Origin: an uncultured Atopobium sp.
Lineage (GTDB): Bacteria > Actinomycetota > Coriobacteriia > Coriobacteriales > Atopobiaceae
Reading direction: 5' to 3'
NCBI GenBank assembly: GCA_938045565.1
Contig: CALIAZ010000027.1
Coordinates: 1-27,912, forward strand
Length of the DNA stretch: 27,912 bases
In this document: positions 22,601 to 27,912 of the stretch, piece after piece
Numbering within the stretch: position 1 is the stretch's first letter
How the letters are laid out: each line of letters opens with the position of its first letter
Notes under the pieces: generated by a model
Told to the model about the DNA's origin: nothing
Database searches by the model: none
The model's input: the letters and a program-made list of their open reading frames with translations, nothing else
Program-made: the position numbers and the translations under genes

Positions 22601-23148
22601 CCGTGAATGTGGAAGGTGCCTGGCGCATCAACCTCGCCTGTGTCCGCGTATCCCATGCCCACGAGCAGTGAAGCAACATCCTCAAAGGGGACGTCGTCGC
22701 CAACGGTAAACGTTGCAGGAAGAAAATAGCCCGAACCAACAGGGGGAACTCTGCGCATCAGCGCGTGGGCGCTTGCGACTACAATGACCTTCTCGCCAGC
22801 GGAAAGCTTGGCGATGGCGCGACACCTGGCTCCAATGAGGGCATCGTCCGGCGTGGTGTCCGACCAGGGGCGATCCTTGCGGTTGGGATAGCGCAGCACG
22901 GCGTCGTTACCCAGCCACGCAGCCAGAGAGCGCGCCGTGCGGTCCGCAGCGTCCTCTCCCGCAACGACCAGCAGGCACGGGCGGGGATTCTGCGCCCAGA
23001 GCGCAGCCAGCATCAGCGGACGAGCGCTTTGCGAGAGGGACAGCGTGGCGTCTGATCCGCGCGAAAGCTCTCGTTTCAGCTTCTCTAGCTCGGGTGCGCT
23101 CAGTAGTTGGGCTGCAACTCTATTGATAAACACACAGTCTCCCGCCAT
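19690..23148 (-). CDS. mfd: Transcription-repair coupling factor
   Basis: A 1152-residue Mfd, normal length. It releases RNA polymerase stalled at DNA damage and recruits UvrA. The UvrB-like N-terminal module is followed by the RNA-polymerase-interacting Tudor-like domain (GDYVVHATHGIAHF, about 492-505), the RecG-like translocase with Walker A GDVGFGKT (640-647) and DEEQ box (741-744), the VGRGRQQAYAYF helicase motif and the C-terminal domain. I chose ATG 23148 (MAGDCVFINR). GTG 23133, with GGGAG 4 nt upstream, is an alternative. The frame stays open to 23322, but those 58 residues are basic, repeat-derived and overlap a hairpin, so I exclude them. Confidence 0.96.
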   Translation of the reverse strand: MAGDCVFINRVAAQLLSAPELEKLKRELSRGSDATLSLSQSARPLMLAALWAQNPRPCLLVVAGEDAADRTARSLAAWLGNDAVLRYPNRKDRPWSDTTPDDALIGARCRAIAKLSAGEKVIVVASAHALMRRVPPVGSGYFLPATFTVGDDVPFEDVASLLVGMGYADTGEVDAPGTFHIHGDTVDIFPAQATSPVRIEFFGDEIDRIRRMVAATGQTIGAIDEVTVAPARELAFTKETIRRAEEALYTRAQENSTLAADLELIQRGAQAPTLERYLPVLYGGSASPLEHISSETLVVLAEPRSLFDDCQRAFDEISASAAASKVKLDGLYTDPKAMDFGSQQRLSFSSLLRTGAAVTSELSVVQPSIAGSDTKLLGRVRQLVQDRDAVVFAVPDRAAREHLKLLFSDESIPFEESLGTALENESDQNGVYAPLKRGRVTFTDAPVPAGIIIPTANLAVLSVSDLTARSARNKKRSKRIDPTTVTFPFKPGDYVVHATHGIAHFTAIVRQEVAGRERDYFLLEYANDDKLYVPLEQVDRITRYVGPDGNNPRLTRLNTADWSRATNRARKSAKKLAFDLVDLYTRRASVPGYAFSLDTPAQEEMESSFPYQLTPDQESAVADIKLDMETRKPMDRLLCGDVGFGKTEVALRAAFKACQDARQVMILCPTTILAQQHYETFFSRFAPFDLKVSVLSRFVTPVQQKKALEGFADGSVDVLVGTHRLLSADVNPHDLGLVIIDEEQRFGVQHKEQLKNMREQVDVLTLSATPIPRTMQMAMSGVRDVSLILTPPPGRKPVQVMVGEYNPDLVSAAIRSELEREGQVYYVSNRVTTIDEAVARVEEAAPEARVGVAHGQMSAREVENVMLAFQEHEIDILVATTIIESGIDNSHTNTLIIEDSQRLGLAQLYQLKGRVGRGRQQAYAYFMFPAELPLTEEATERLTAINEFQDLGSGMRIAMRDLEIRGAGSLMGAEQHGNLSSVGFDLFTQMLGEAVAEARGESAELEQAEVTINLPVDFYLDEDYLPEVDRRVLVYRRLAAATELSDVDALQQDTENSFGALPLAGKNLFDRARVRIRAQRLGATSVSLTNGRLVYLGVEIPREQALKLKGRGAIVYPKTHKLAYPFHRNEEQLMPAALGVLEELGGDDEVEE

Positions 23149-23155
23149 GCCGCTA

Positions 23156-23181
23156 AGCCCACATGCAAACGCATGTGGGCT
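23156..23181 (-). promoter_or_regulatory. Leader hairpin directly upstream of mfd
   Basis: An 11-bp perfect stem, with AGCCCACATGC on both strands of the hairpin (23156-23166 with 23171-23181) and a 4-nt loop, ends 7 bp before the mfd ATG. There is no T-run. In the mfd mRNA it would lie where the ribosome binds. The GC-rich stretch beyond it (23190-23310) has imperfect CCGCAACGC repeats and no gene. Confidence 0.6.
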
Positions 23182-23425
23182 ACACCAAACCTTACTGGGC
23201 GCGCGCTGTCGCCGCAACGCACAGCCGCGCAGCCGGCGCTCTTGCCGCAACGCCCGGCGACGCACAGCTGCGTCCGATGCGCACCGACGACGCCCGACCA
23301 CGCAGATTTGATAACTTTTCAATTGGGCTGTTATTGTAGCCGTTATGCAGCTATTTTGCTATTCTCGCCCCACGTGATAACGTAACTACATACTGGGTAC
23401 ACATAGAAGAAATTGAGGAGAAGTT

Positions 23426-24097
23426 ATGCCCAGAGAATCAAAGAAAGTCAAGGTAGAACGCGGCATTGAGCTGTGCCGACGCATGCACGAGCTCTATCCA
23501 AGCGTCCAGAGTGCGCTGGATTACCACGACGCGTTTACCCTGCTCATAAGCGTTATGCTTTCGGCGCAGACTACTGACGCCGCGGTAAATAAGGTCACGC
23601 CCGAGCTGTTTCGTCGCTGGCCAGACGCGCCATCTATGGCGGCCGCCAATGCCGTCGAGGTCGGAGAGGTCATCCAGACTATCGGCTTCTGGCGCGCAAA
23701 GGCCAAGCACTGCGTGGAAACCGCCCAGATTCTGCTGACGGAGTACGGCGGAGAAGTCCCTGGCACCATGGAAGACCTGATCACGCTCCCGGGCGTCGGT
23801 CGAAAGACCGCAAACATCGTCCTCAACAAGATGTTTGACGTGGTCGACGGCATCGCGGTGGACACGCACGTGTACAGAATCTCCAAGCGCTTGCGCCTGA
23901 GCTCGGCTTCCACGCCGTTGGCTGCCGAGAAGGACCTGCTCGCGCTTCTCCCCCACGAGCTCTGGAAAGATGTCAACGAGGAGTGGATTCACTTTGGGCG
24001 AGAAACCTGCACCGCTCGCAACCCCAAGTGCGTCGGCTGTCCCATGAGCGACATCTGCCCTTCCTACGAGCAGCCCAACCGCTGGTTCAAGGGGTAA
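23426..24097 (+). CDS. nth: Endonuclease III
   Basis: A 223-residue DNA glycosylase/AP lyase that removes oxidised pyrimidines. Helix-hairpin-helix LPGVGRKTA (121-129) carries the catalytic lysine K127, and D146 in VDTHV is the catalytic aspartate. The [4Fe-4S] loop is complete: C195-x6-C202-x2-C205-x5-C211. GAGGAG stands 6 nt before the ATG. It is transcribed divergently from mfd, with a bidirectional terminator far downstream. Confidence 0.96.
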   Translation: MPRESKKVKVERGIELCRRMHELYPSVQSALDYHDAFTLLISVMLSAQTTDAAVNKVTPELFRRWPDAPSMAAANAVEVGEVIQTIGFWRAKAKHCVETAQILLTEYGGEVPGTMEDLITLPGVGRKTANIVLNKMFDVVDGIAVDTHVYRISKRLRLSSASTPLAAEKDLLALLPHELWKDVNEEWIHFGRETCTARNPKCVGCPMSDICPSYEQPNRWFKG

Positions 24098-24140
24098 GCA
24101 CGGGGCCCGGCATGCTGGTCCGGCACTGAGCTGCGAGCGC

Positions 24141-24357
24141 ACGGGTTTCTCGCCAGACGGGAGGGAATGCAGAGGTTTGCACTCATCGAGCCTGAAAAGC
24201 GAGCCTGAAAAGTGCAAAGAATCTGTGTTTAGGACACAGATTCTTTGATGAAATCAGGCAAAATCCACCGATTCTTTTACATTTTCAGGCAAAAGGTACA
24301 GATTCTTTGCAGAAATCAGGCGCGACCCGAGCGCACGGCGCGCCTGGCGAGAAACCC
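24141..24357. repeat. Inverted pair of the 14-16 bp motif bracketing a repeat block
   Basis: ACGGGTTTCTCGCCAG (24141-24156) and CTGGCGAGAAACCC (24344-24357) face each other across 187 bp, giving the block matching ends of 14 bp. Confidence 0.75.
24203..24321. repeat. Four copies of an ACAGATTCTTTG-N6-TCAGGC repeat
   Basis: One inverted copy (24203-24225) and three direct copies (24237-24259, 24270-24290, 24299-24321), each 21-23 bp. The inverted and first direct copies form a strong hairpin: CAAAGAATCTGTGT (24215-24228) pairs perfectly with 24234-24247 over a 5-nt loop, and GCCTGA (24203-24208) pairs outside with TCAGGC (24254-24259). Confidence 0.85.
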
Positions 24358-24381
24358 AATCTCCCCGCAACATCCACGCAC

Positions 24382-24428
24382 AAAAATACCCGCCAGCAGG
24401 TCATTAACTTGCTGGCGGGCATATTTTT
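24382..24428. terminator. Bidirectional terminator between nth and rubrerythrin
   Basis: CCCGCCAGCA (24389-24398) pairs with TGCTGGCGGG (24410-24419), with AAAAATA on the left and TATTTTT on the right. It can end transcripts from both convergent genes. Confidence 0.9.
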
Positions 24429-24532
24429 AACGCACTAGAAGGCTGAGCTGCAGCTTCACGCACTTCCGCGCCGGTCGCGCGCTTACGCGGCCCTTACAGC
24501 CGCACGGTCGCGCAGCTCAGAGCACCTGCAAC

Positions 24533-25078
24533 TTAGTAGTTGAGGGACTGCTCCTCGAAGTATGCCTGTGGGTGACCGCAAACTGGGCAGACCTTTGGTG
24601 CAGATGCGCCAACGTGCAGGTGACCGCACTTGAGGCACTTCCAGACCTTAACGCCCTCGCGCTCAAAGACCTCGCCGGACTCAACGCGCTCAAGAAGCTT
24701 CTGGTAACGCTCGTCGTGAGCCTTCTCGATGTTGCCGACAAGACGGAACTTAGCAGCAATCTCTGCGAAGCCCTCCTCCTCAGCTACCTTAGCGAAGTCA
24801 GCGTACATGGTGGTCCACTCGTAGTTCTCACCAGCTGCTGCGTCCTTGAGGTTCTCTGCAGTCTCTGGAACCTTGCCGCCGTGGAGATACTTGAACCAAA
24901 GCTTTGCATGGACCTTCTCGTTACCAGAGGTCTCGGTGAAGATGTCAGAAATCTGCTGGTAGCCATCCTTGGAAGCCTGTGCTGCATAGTAGCTGTACTT
25001 GATGGATGCCTGAGACTCACCAGCAAAAGCTGCCTCGAGATTCTTCTTTGTCTGCGAATTCTCAAAATCTACTGCCAT
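24533..25078 (-). CDS. Rubrerythrin
   Basis: A 181-residue diiron peroxidase that detoxifies hydrogen peroxide in anaerobes. The four-helix bundle carries E21 (AGESQA), E54 and H57 (NEKVHA), and E118/H121 (EKAH) as iron ligands. The C-terminal rubredoxin-like knuckle has C148-x2-C151 and C164-x2-C167. AGAGGAG precedes the ATG. The upstream region has a Fur-like box and a GCGTTAACG inverted repeat, suggesting metal or peroxide control. The gene is flanked by its own terminator. Confidence 0.96.
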   Translation of the reverse strand: MAVDFENSQTKKNLEAAFAGESQASIKYSYYAAQASKDGYQQISDIFTETSGNEKVHAKLWFKYLHGGKVPETAENLKDAAAGENYEWTTMYADFAKVAEEEGFAEIAAKFRLVGNIEKAHDERYQKLLERVESGEVFEREGVKVWKCLKCGHLHVGASAPKVCPVCGHPQAYFEEQSLNY

Positions 25079-25093
25079 TTTTTCTCCTCTCCC

Positions 25094-25118
25094 GCGTTAA
25101 CGAGTGGCACGTTAACGC
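25094..25118. promoter_or_regulatory. Inverted repeat in the rubrerythrin leader
   Basis: GCGTTAACG (25094-25102) and CGTTAACGC (25110-25118) are perfect inverted repeats 7 bp apart, about 16 bp upstream of the rubrerythrin start codon. It may be an operator or a leader hairpin. Confidence 0.5.
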
Positions 25119-25124
25119 ACGTCA

Positions 25125-25170
25125 AAGCGCCTGGGTAGCGCCATGTTAAGCGCCTGGGTAGCGCCGTGTT
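25125..25170. repeat. 23-bp tandem duplication upstream of rubrerythrin
   Basis: AAGCGCCTGGGTAGCGCC plus five more bases occurs at 25125-25147 and again at 25148-25170 with one mismatch. It lies between the Fur-like box and the leader inverted repeat. Confidence 0.85.
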
Positions 25171-25186
25171 ACCTTTGGCAAACAAA

Positions 25187-25207
25187 TGCAAATGATAATC
25201 ATTAGCA
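25187..25207. promoter_or_regulatory. Fur/PerR-type box upstream of rubrerythrin
   Basis: A near-perfect 21-bp dyad with core AATGATAATCATT (25191-25203), matching the Fur-family consensus GATAATGATAATCATTATC over its centre. TGC and GCA close the arms. A -10-like TATAAT on the minus strand lies at 25246-25251. Fur and PerR sites cannot be told apart by eye; PerR would suit rubrerythrin. Confidence 0.7.
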
Positions 25208-25256
25208 TTTATGCTCATATACTGACCCCTCAGTCAGCATTAAGCATTATAACCAT

Positions 25257-26210
25257 TTATGGCAACCAATATTCATTATTTTTCTGACAAAAGCCTTCCT
25301 TCGCAAGTTCTTCAAGTAAGCCAAGGGTAACCTGCTCATCAAGGGTTTCTCGCCCGGCGTTGACTTCAATCTGACAGAGTTCCTGGTGAAGCGTCTCAAA
25401 CTCCGCTCCACCCTCGTCTTTGTGGGCGAGAAGAACGCGCAAGAGCTCGGCTCGCTTCTGTCGATGAGATCCCTCAAAGCGCGACTGCTTGACGTGGCTT
25501 TTGGACCTTCGTGAAGGGTTGGGAATGGTTTTCTTCAGGTACGCGCCATAGTCGAGAAGAGCGTAGTACCAGCTACGTGGCGTGAGCTCCGTCTCGGCAG
25601 CCCCGGCGGCGACTGCGTCCGCGGCGTTCGCAACACTCGCAGGACACGTAAGCTCTACCAGCGGGACTAGCTCGGAATCTGGAACGCCTTCTGCCTGGGG
25701 ATACAACTCATGCAGGAAGACCGTGCGCACGTTGGTCTCCAGGTAAACACCGTGCAGGTTAAACGCAAACGCACGAATACCAGCCGCAGTAGCTGGACCA
25801 ATGCCTGGAAGCTTTACCAGCTCCTTTGGATCTTGTGGAAAGACGCCGCCGGTCTCAGAAATTGCCTGAGCAGCTCGATGCACGGACAAAGCACGACGGT
25901 TGTAGCCCAGGCCCTGCCATTCTTCAAGCACGTCCGAAGGCGCGCCGGCAGCCAGCGCATCAACCGTTGGGAAGCGCTCCAGCCATCTCTGCCAGCGGCC
26001 ATCTACACGGCTGACCTGCGTCTGCTGAAGCATGACCTCAGAAATCCAGATGGCATACGGGTCGTACGTACGACGCCAAGGCAAGTCGCGATACAGCTCG
26101 CGGCCTTTCTTTGCCACGAACTCGACAAACGCACGCAACTCAGGTGTGAGCTCTGCTCCGCCGGATGCATCAGCGTGCTTGTCAATCGAAACTTCCAGAC
26201 CTTCGTTCAT
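25257..26210 (-). CDS. MutY-like adenine glycosylase lacking Fe-S motif
   Basis: A 317-residue HhH-GPD glycosylase. ISEVMLQQTQVSRV (about 56-69) has the MutY catalytic glutamate E58, and LPGIGPATAAGI (134-145) is the helix-hairpin-helix. The position of the catalytic aspartate is a glutamate (E158 in YLETNVRTVF). The C-x6-C-x2-C-x5-C cluster loop after the GPD fold is missing; that region reads YGAYLKKTIPNPSRRSKSH. The C-terminus looks like a winged helix rather than the NUDIX-like 8-oxoG sensor of MutY. It may therefore be a cluster-less MutY or a paralogue with another substrate. The start is ATG 26210, 19 bp after the Rrf2 stop; the extended frame to 26372 overlaps that gene. Confidence 0.82.
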   Translation of the reverse strand: MNEGLEVSIDKHADASGGAELTPELRAFVEFVAKKGRELYRDLPWRRTYDPYAIWISEVMLQQTQVSRVDGRWQRWLERFPTVDALAAGAPSDVLEEWQGLGYNRRALSVHRAAQAISETGGVFPQDPKELVKLPGIGPATAAGIRAFAFNLHGVYLETNVRTVFLHELYPQAEGVPDSELVPLVELTCPASVANAADAVAAGAAETELTPRSWYYALLDYGAYLKKTIPNPSRRSKSHVKQSRFEGSHRQKRAELLRVLLAHKDEGGAEFETLHQELCQIEVNAGRETLDEQVTLGLLEELAKEGFCQKNNEYWLP

Positions 26211-26229
26211 CTTTGTATGTGAGATTTTC

Positions 26230-26826
26230 TTATCGATTAATATTAAACTCGTACGGCTTTTTCTCAGCAGAAATAACCTCACCGTCAAGCAGGTTATCAA
26301 ACGTGCCTGCAGTAATCTCGGCCTCAATAGCGGCGGCAGCATTCTGGATAATCTGCTCGTTACGCTGGGCATTCTCGTTCTTTACCAGCTGGAATTCACC
26401 CACCATCTCTGGCATAAGGCCCTCTACAACAACTTGATGCAAGGATACGGACGCAAAGAAATTACGCAAGGTTTTCTCGGCACTGCACCAAAGAGGACTA
26501 AAATAGCAAGAATTGCGACGAGGGCAAGGCTCGTTATTAGGACCAGCCCATTCACAGCTAGAGATGAAAACAGGCCCTTGAACTGCCTCAACAATGTCAA
26601 GAACACTCACCTCAGTAGGATCAATGGCCAACATCATGCCACCGTGAGCGCCGCGCGTGCTGACAATTACTCCGGCAAGGACCAGGTCATGCTGGATTGA
26701 GCGAGCAAAGGAGTATGGAATATCGTTTTCTTCTGCAGCGTCGCGAACAGAAAGAAGCTTCTTTGGGCTTCTCACCAGCGAAGAAAGCATGCGGATTGCA
26801 TAATCAGTTTTGCGTGAAATTTCCAT
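26230..26826 (-). CDS. Rrf2-family regulator with cysteine cluster
   Basis: A 198-residue Rrf2 regulator. The winged helix spans about residues 1-80 (ISRKTDYAIRML, then IPYSFARSIQHDLVLAGVI and GAHGGMML). Four cysteines, C91, C101, C107 and C114, fall where IscR/NsrR hold their [Fe-S] cluster, though spacing differs. It probably senses Fe-S status, NO or redox. A helical C-terminal extension of about 80 residues is longer than usual. I chose ATG 26826 with GGAG 6 nt upstream; the frame to 26877 adds 17 unconserved residues. It lies 19 bp before the MutY-like gene and likely forms an operon with it. Confidence 0.88.
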   Translation of the reverse strand: MEISRKTDYAIRMLSSLVRSPKKLLSVRDAAEENDIPYSFARSIQHDLVLAGVIVSTRGAHGGMMLAIDPTEVSVLDIVEAVQGPVFISSCEWAGPNNEPCPRRNSCYFSPLWCSAEKTLRNFFASVSLHQVVVEGLMPEMVGEFQLVKNENAQRNEQIIQNAAAAIEAEITAGTFDNLLDGEVISAEKKPYEFNINR

Positions 26827-26907
26827 TGGCTCTCCAAGTACCCCTCTTGCGTCCGCTTGAGGGACTGCTTTTCTCACTTATCTGGCTTGTAACCAGGTTT
26901 ATCGTTG

Positions 26908-27666
26908 CTACCAGTTCAAAATTTTCCAGCCGCGCTTGTTTGCAAGCCTGGCAAGCGTTGGACCAGGGCAAACGGCACACGGCGTTTGTGCTGCCGATAA
27001 AAGCGTTGCGTCCGAGTAATGATCGCCGTACGCGTACGCAATCTCCCAGTTGCCCTCGCCAAAACGCTGGTTGCACCACTCGGTTGCCGAGACCAACTTC
27101 TGAGCGCCCTCAATCACGGGGCCGTCAACCTTGCTGGTATAGTGCCCGTCTGCTCCCACCTGCATCTTTGTGGCGAGAAACGCGTCCACTCCCAGCTTTT
27201 GGGCGGCCAATTCCGCGATAGGTTCAAACGTTGCTGAAACCAACAACACACAGCAACCCTCTGCCTGCCGACGACGCACCTCTTCCAGCGCTTGAGAGCG
27301 ATACATCGCCTCAATTACCTCGCGATGAAAATCGTGCATTACGGCATTTGCAAACTCCACGCTATACTGCGTAAGCGCACCAACAACCATCTCACGAGCC
27401 TCTTCCTGCCTTTGAGGAAGGTGCAGCTTGTAACGGATTCCCCACCACAAAAGCTTCAGCGTACGAGAAATTGAAGACAGGTGACGGCGGAGCAAATACG
27501 CAGAGAACAAGAGTCCTGACTGTCCAGAAATGACGGTTCCGTCAAAATCAAAAACAGCAATTTTCTTGATCGAATCTAAAGTGTGTTCTGTGTTAGCAGA
27601 TTCTGCGGATATGGAATTTGCACTATCGCATTGCGACAGCGCATCCAAAGTATTCTGATCCCGCAC
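26908..27666 (-). CDS. HAD-superfamily (SerB-like, subclass IB) phosphatase
   Basis: A 252-residue HAD phosphatase. VFDFDGTV (about 38-45) carries the nucleophile D40 and acid D42, LLVSATFEP is motif II, and AYGDHYSDATLL is motif IV. The helical cap between motifs I and II (about 50-130) fits subclass IB, as in SerB or phospholipid/PGP-type phosphatases; the substrate is unclear. I chose GTG 27666 because GTGAGG is about 5 nt upstream. ATG 27726 or GTG 27747 would add 20-27 unconserved residues with no ribosome site. The first 35 residues are Ser/Asp-rich and unconserved. Confidence 0.82.
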   Translation of the reverse strand: MRDQNTLDALSQCDSANSISAESANTEHTLDSIKKIAVFDFDGTVISGQSGLLFSAYLLRRHLSSISRTLKLLWWGIRYKLHLPQRQEEAREMVVGALTQYSVEFANAVMHDFHREVIEAMYRSQALEEVRRRQAEGCCVLLVSATFEPIAELAAQKLGVDAFLATKMQVGADGHYTSKVDGPVIEGAQKLVSATEWCNQRFGEGNWEIAYAYGDHYSDATLLSAAQTPCAVCPGPTLARLANKRGWKILNW

Positions 27667-27825
27667 AATCCACCTCACTTTACCTCTGCATTTAAATGTT
27701 TCTTCAGCAGAAGCACTTAGATACATTCTGATGTAAAGATAGCACACAATGCTTTATTTTCTGACTTGGTTTCAATAAATTAAAGATGTAATTTAAATCT
27801 TTTATGCTGGACTTTTTTACTAATG

Positions 27826-27848
27826 AAAAAGCCCTCCGAAGAGGGCTT
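27826..27848 (-). terminator. Terminator downstream of tRNA-Asp
   Basis: AAGCCCTC (27829-27836) pairs with GAGGGCTT (27841-27848) over a CGAA loop. On the minus strand it ends in TTTTT (complement of 27826-27830). Confidence 0.88.
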
Positions 27849-27858
27849 GAACATGCAA

Positions 27859-27912
<54 letters not shown>

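Larger units (their letters stand above)
24098..24532. other. Gene-free 435-bp region with composite repeats
   Basis: Between nth and rubrerythrin, no gene. It contains a pair of GGCGAGAA-type motifs in inverted orientation (24141-24156 and 24344-24357). Between them lies a repeat cluster built on CAGATTCTTTG...TCAGGC. A bidirectional terminator follows (24382-24428), then a GC-rich tail. Confidence 0.7.

Noticed and set aside
23149..23322. 58-residue N-terminal extension of Mfd
   Set aside because: Arg/Ala-rich translation of imperfect GC-rich repeats and a hairpin, absent from the known Mfd N-terminus.
26211..26372. 54-residue N-terminal extension of the MutY-like protein
   Set aside because: It overlaps the end of the Rrf2 gene, has no ribosome site and no family similarity.
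1075..27179. GGCGAGAA motif as Chi or KOPS
   Set aside because: Both need clear strand bias along a replichore; the 11:9 split in this window argues against it, though 28 kb is a small sample.

Overview
The window reads as a chromosomal segment of an anaerobic, moderate-GC actinobacterium of the Coriobacteriia (Atopobium/Lancefieldella/Olsenella-like). This rests on glycyl-radical and radical-SAM enzymes, rubrerythrin, an iron-type alcohol dehydrogenase, and the actinobacterial-style neighbourhood mfd-mazG-(divIC/ftsB)-ppx. The taxon is inferred from gene content, not from any search.

Left part (1-7.6 kb): a Crp/Fnr-type regulator, then the glycyl radical enzyme YjjI and its activase YjjW on the + strand. 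They converge on deoC (deoxyribose-phosphate aldolase) and, after an endonuclease-fold protein and a 600-bp repeat-bearing gap, an iron-dependent alcohol dehydrogenase. This looks like an anaerobic aldehyde/deoxyribose module: DeoC makes acetaldehyde, which the dehydrogenase could reduce, while the YjjI substrate is unknown. Two overlapping TPR-like paralogues and tRNA-Glu follow.

Middle (10.3-15.4 kb): an operon with a split transketolase whose N-terminal half is fused in frame behind a GntR/UTRA transcription regulator, so a DNA-binding sensor and an enzyme half share one polypeptide. Next is a clearly AT-rich island at the 3' end of tRNA-Leu. It holds an Xre-type regulator and a three-gene MqsR-like toxin / MqsA-like antitoxin / SecB-like chaperone set, i.e. 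a toxin-antitoxin-chaperone (TAC) system with a C-terminally extended antitoxin.

Right part (15.4-27.9 kb): housekeeping and repair genes. ppx, ftsB-like, mazG, a Gfo/Idh/MocA oxidoreductase and mfd are all on the minus strand; nth is divergent from mfd. Rubrerythrin lies behind a Fur-like box. A MutY-like glycosylase without the Fe-S motif or recognisable NUDIX-like domain follows, with an Rrf2-type regulator, a HAD phosphatase and a tRNA-Asp cut by the window edge.

Two sequence-level signals cut across the genes. First, the octamer GGCGAGAA occurs about 20 times on both strands without orientation bias (under one expected by chance), and several intergenic copies extend to CTGGCGAGAAACCCGT; it behaves like an uptake-signal or other genome-wide motif. 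Second, several intergenic gaps each carry their own small family of 3-8 short direct or inverted repeats.
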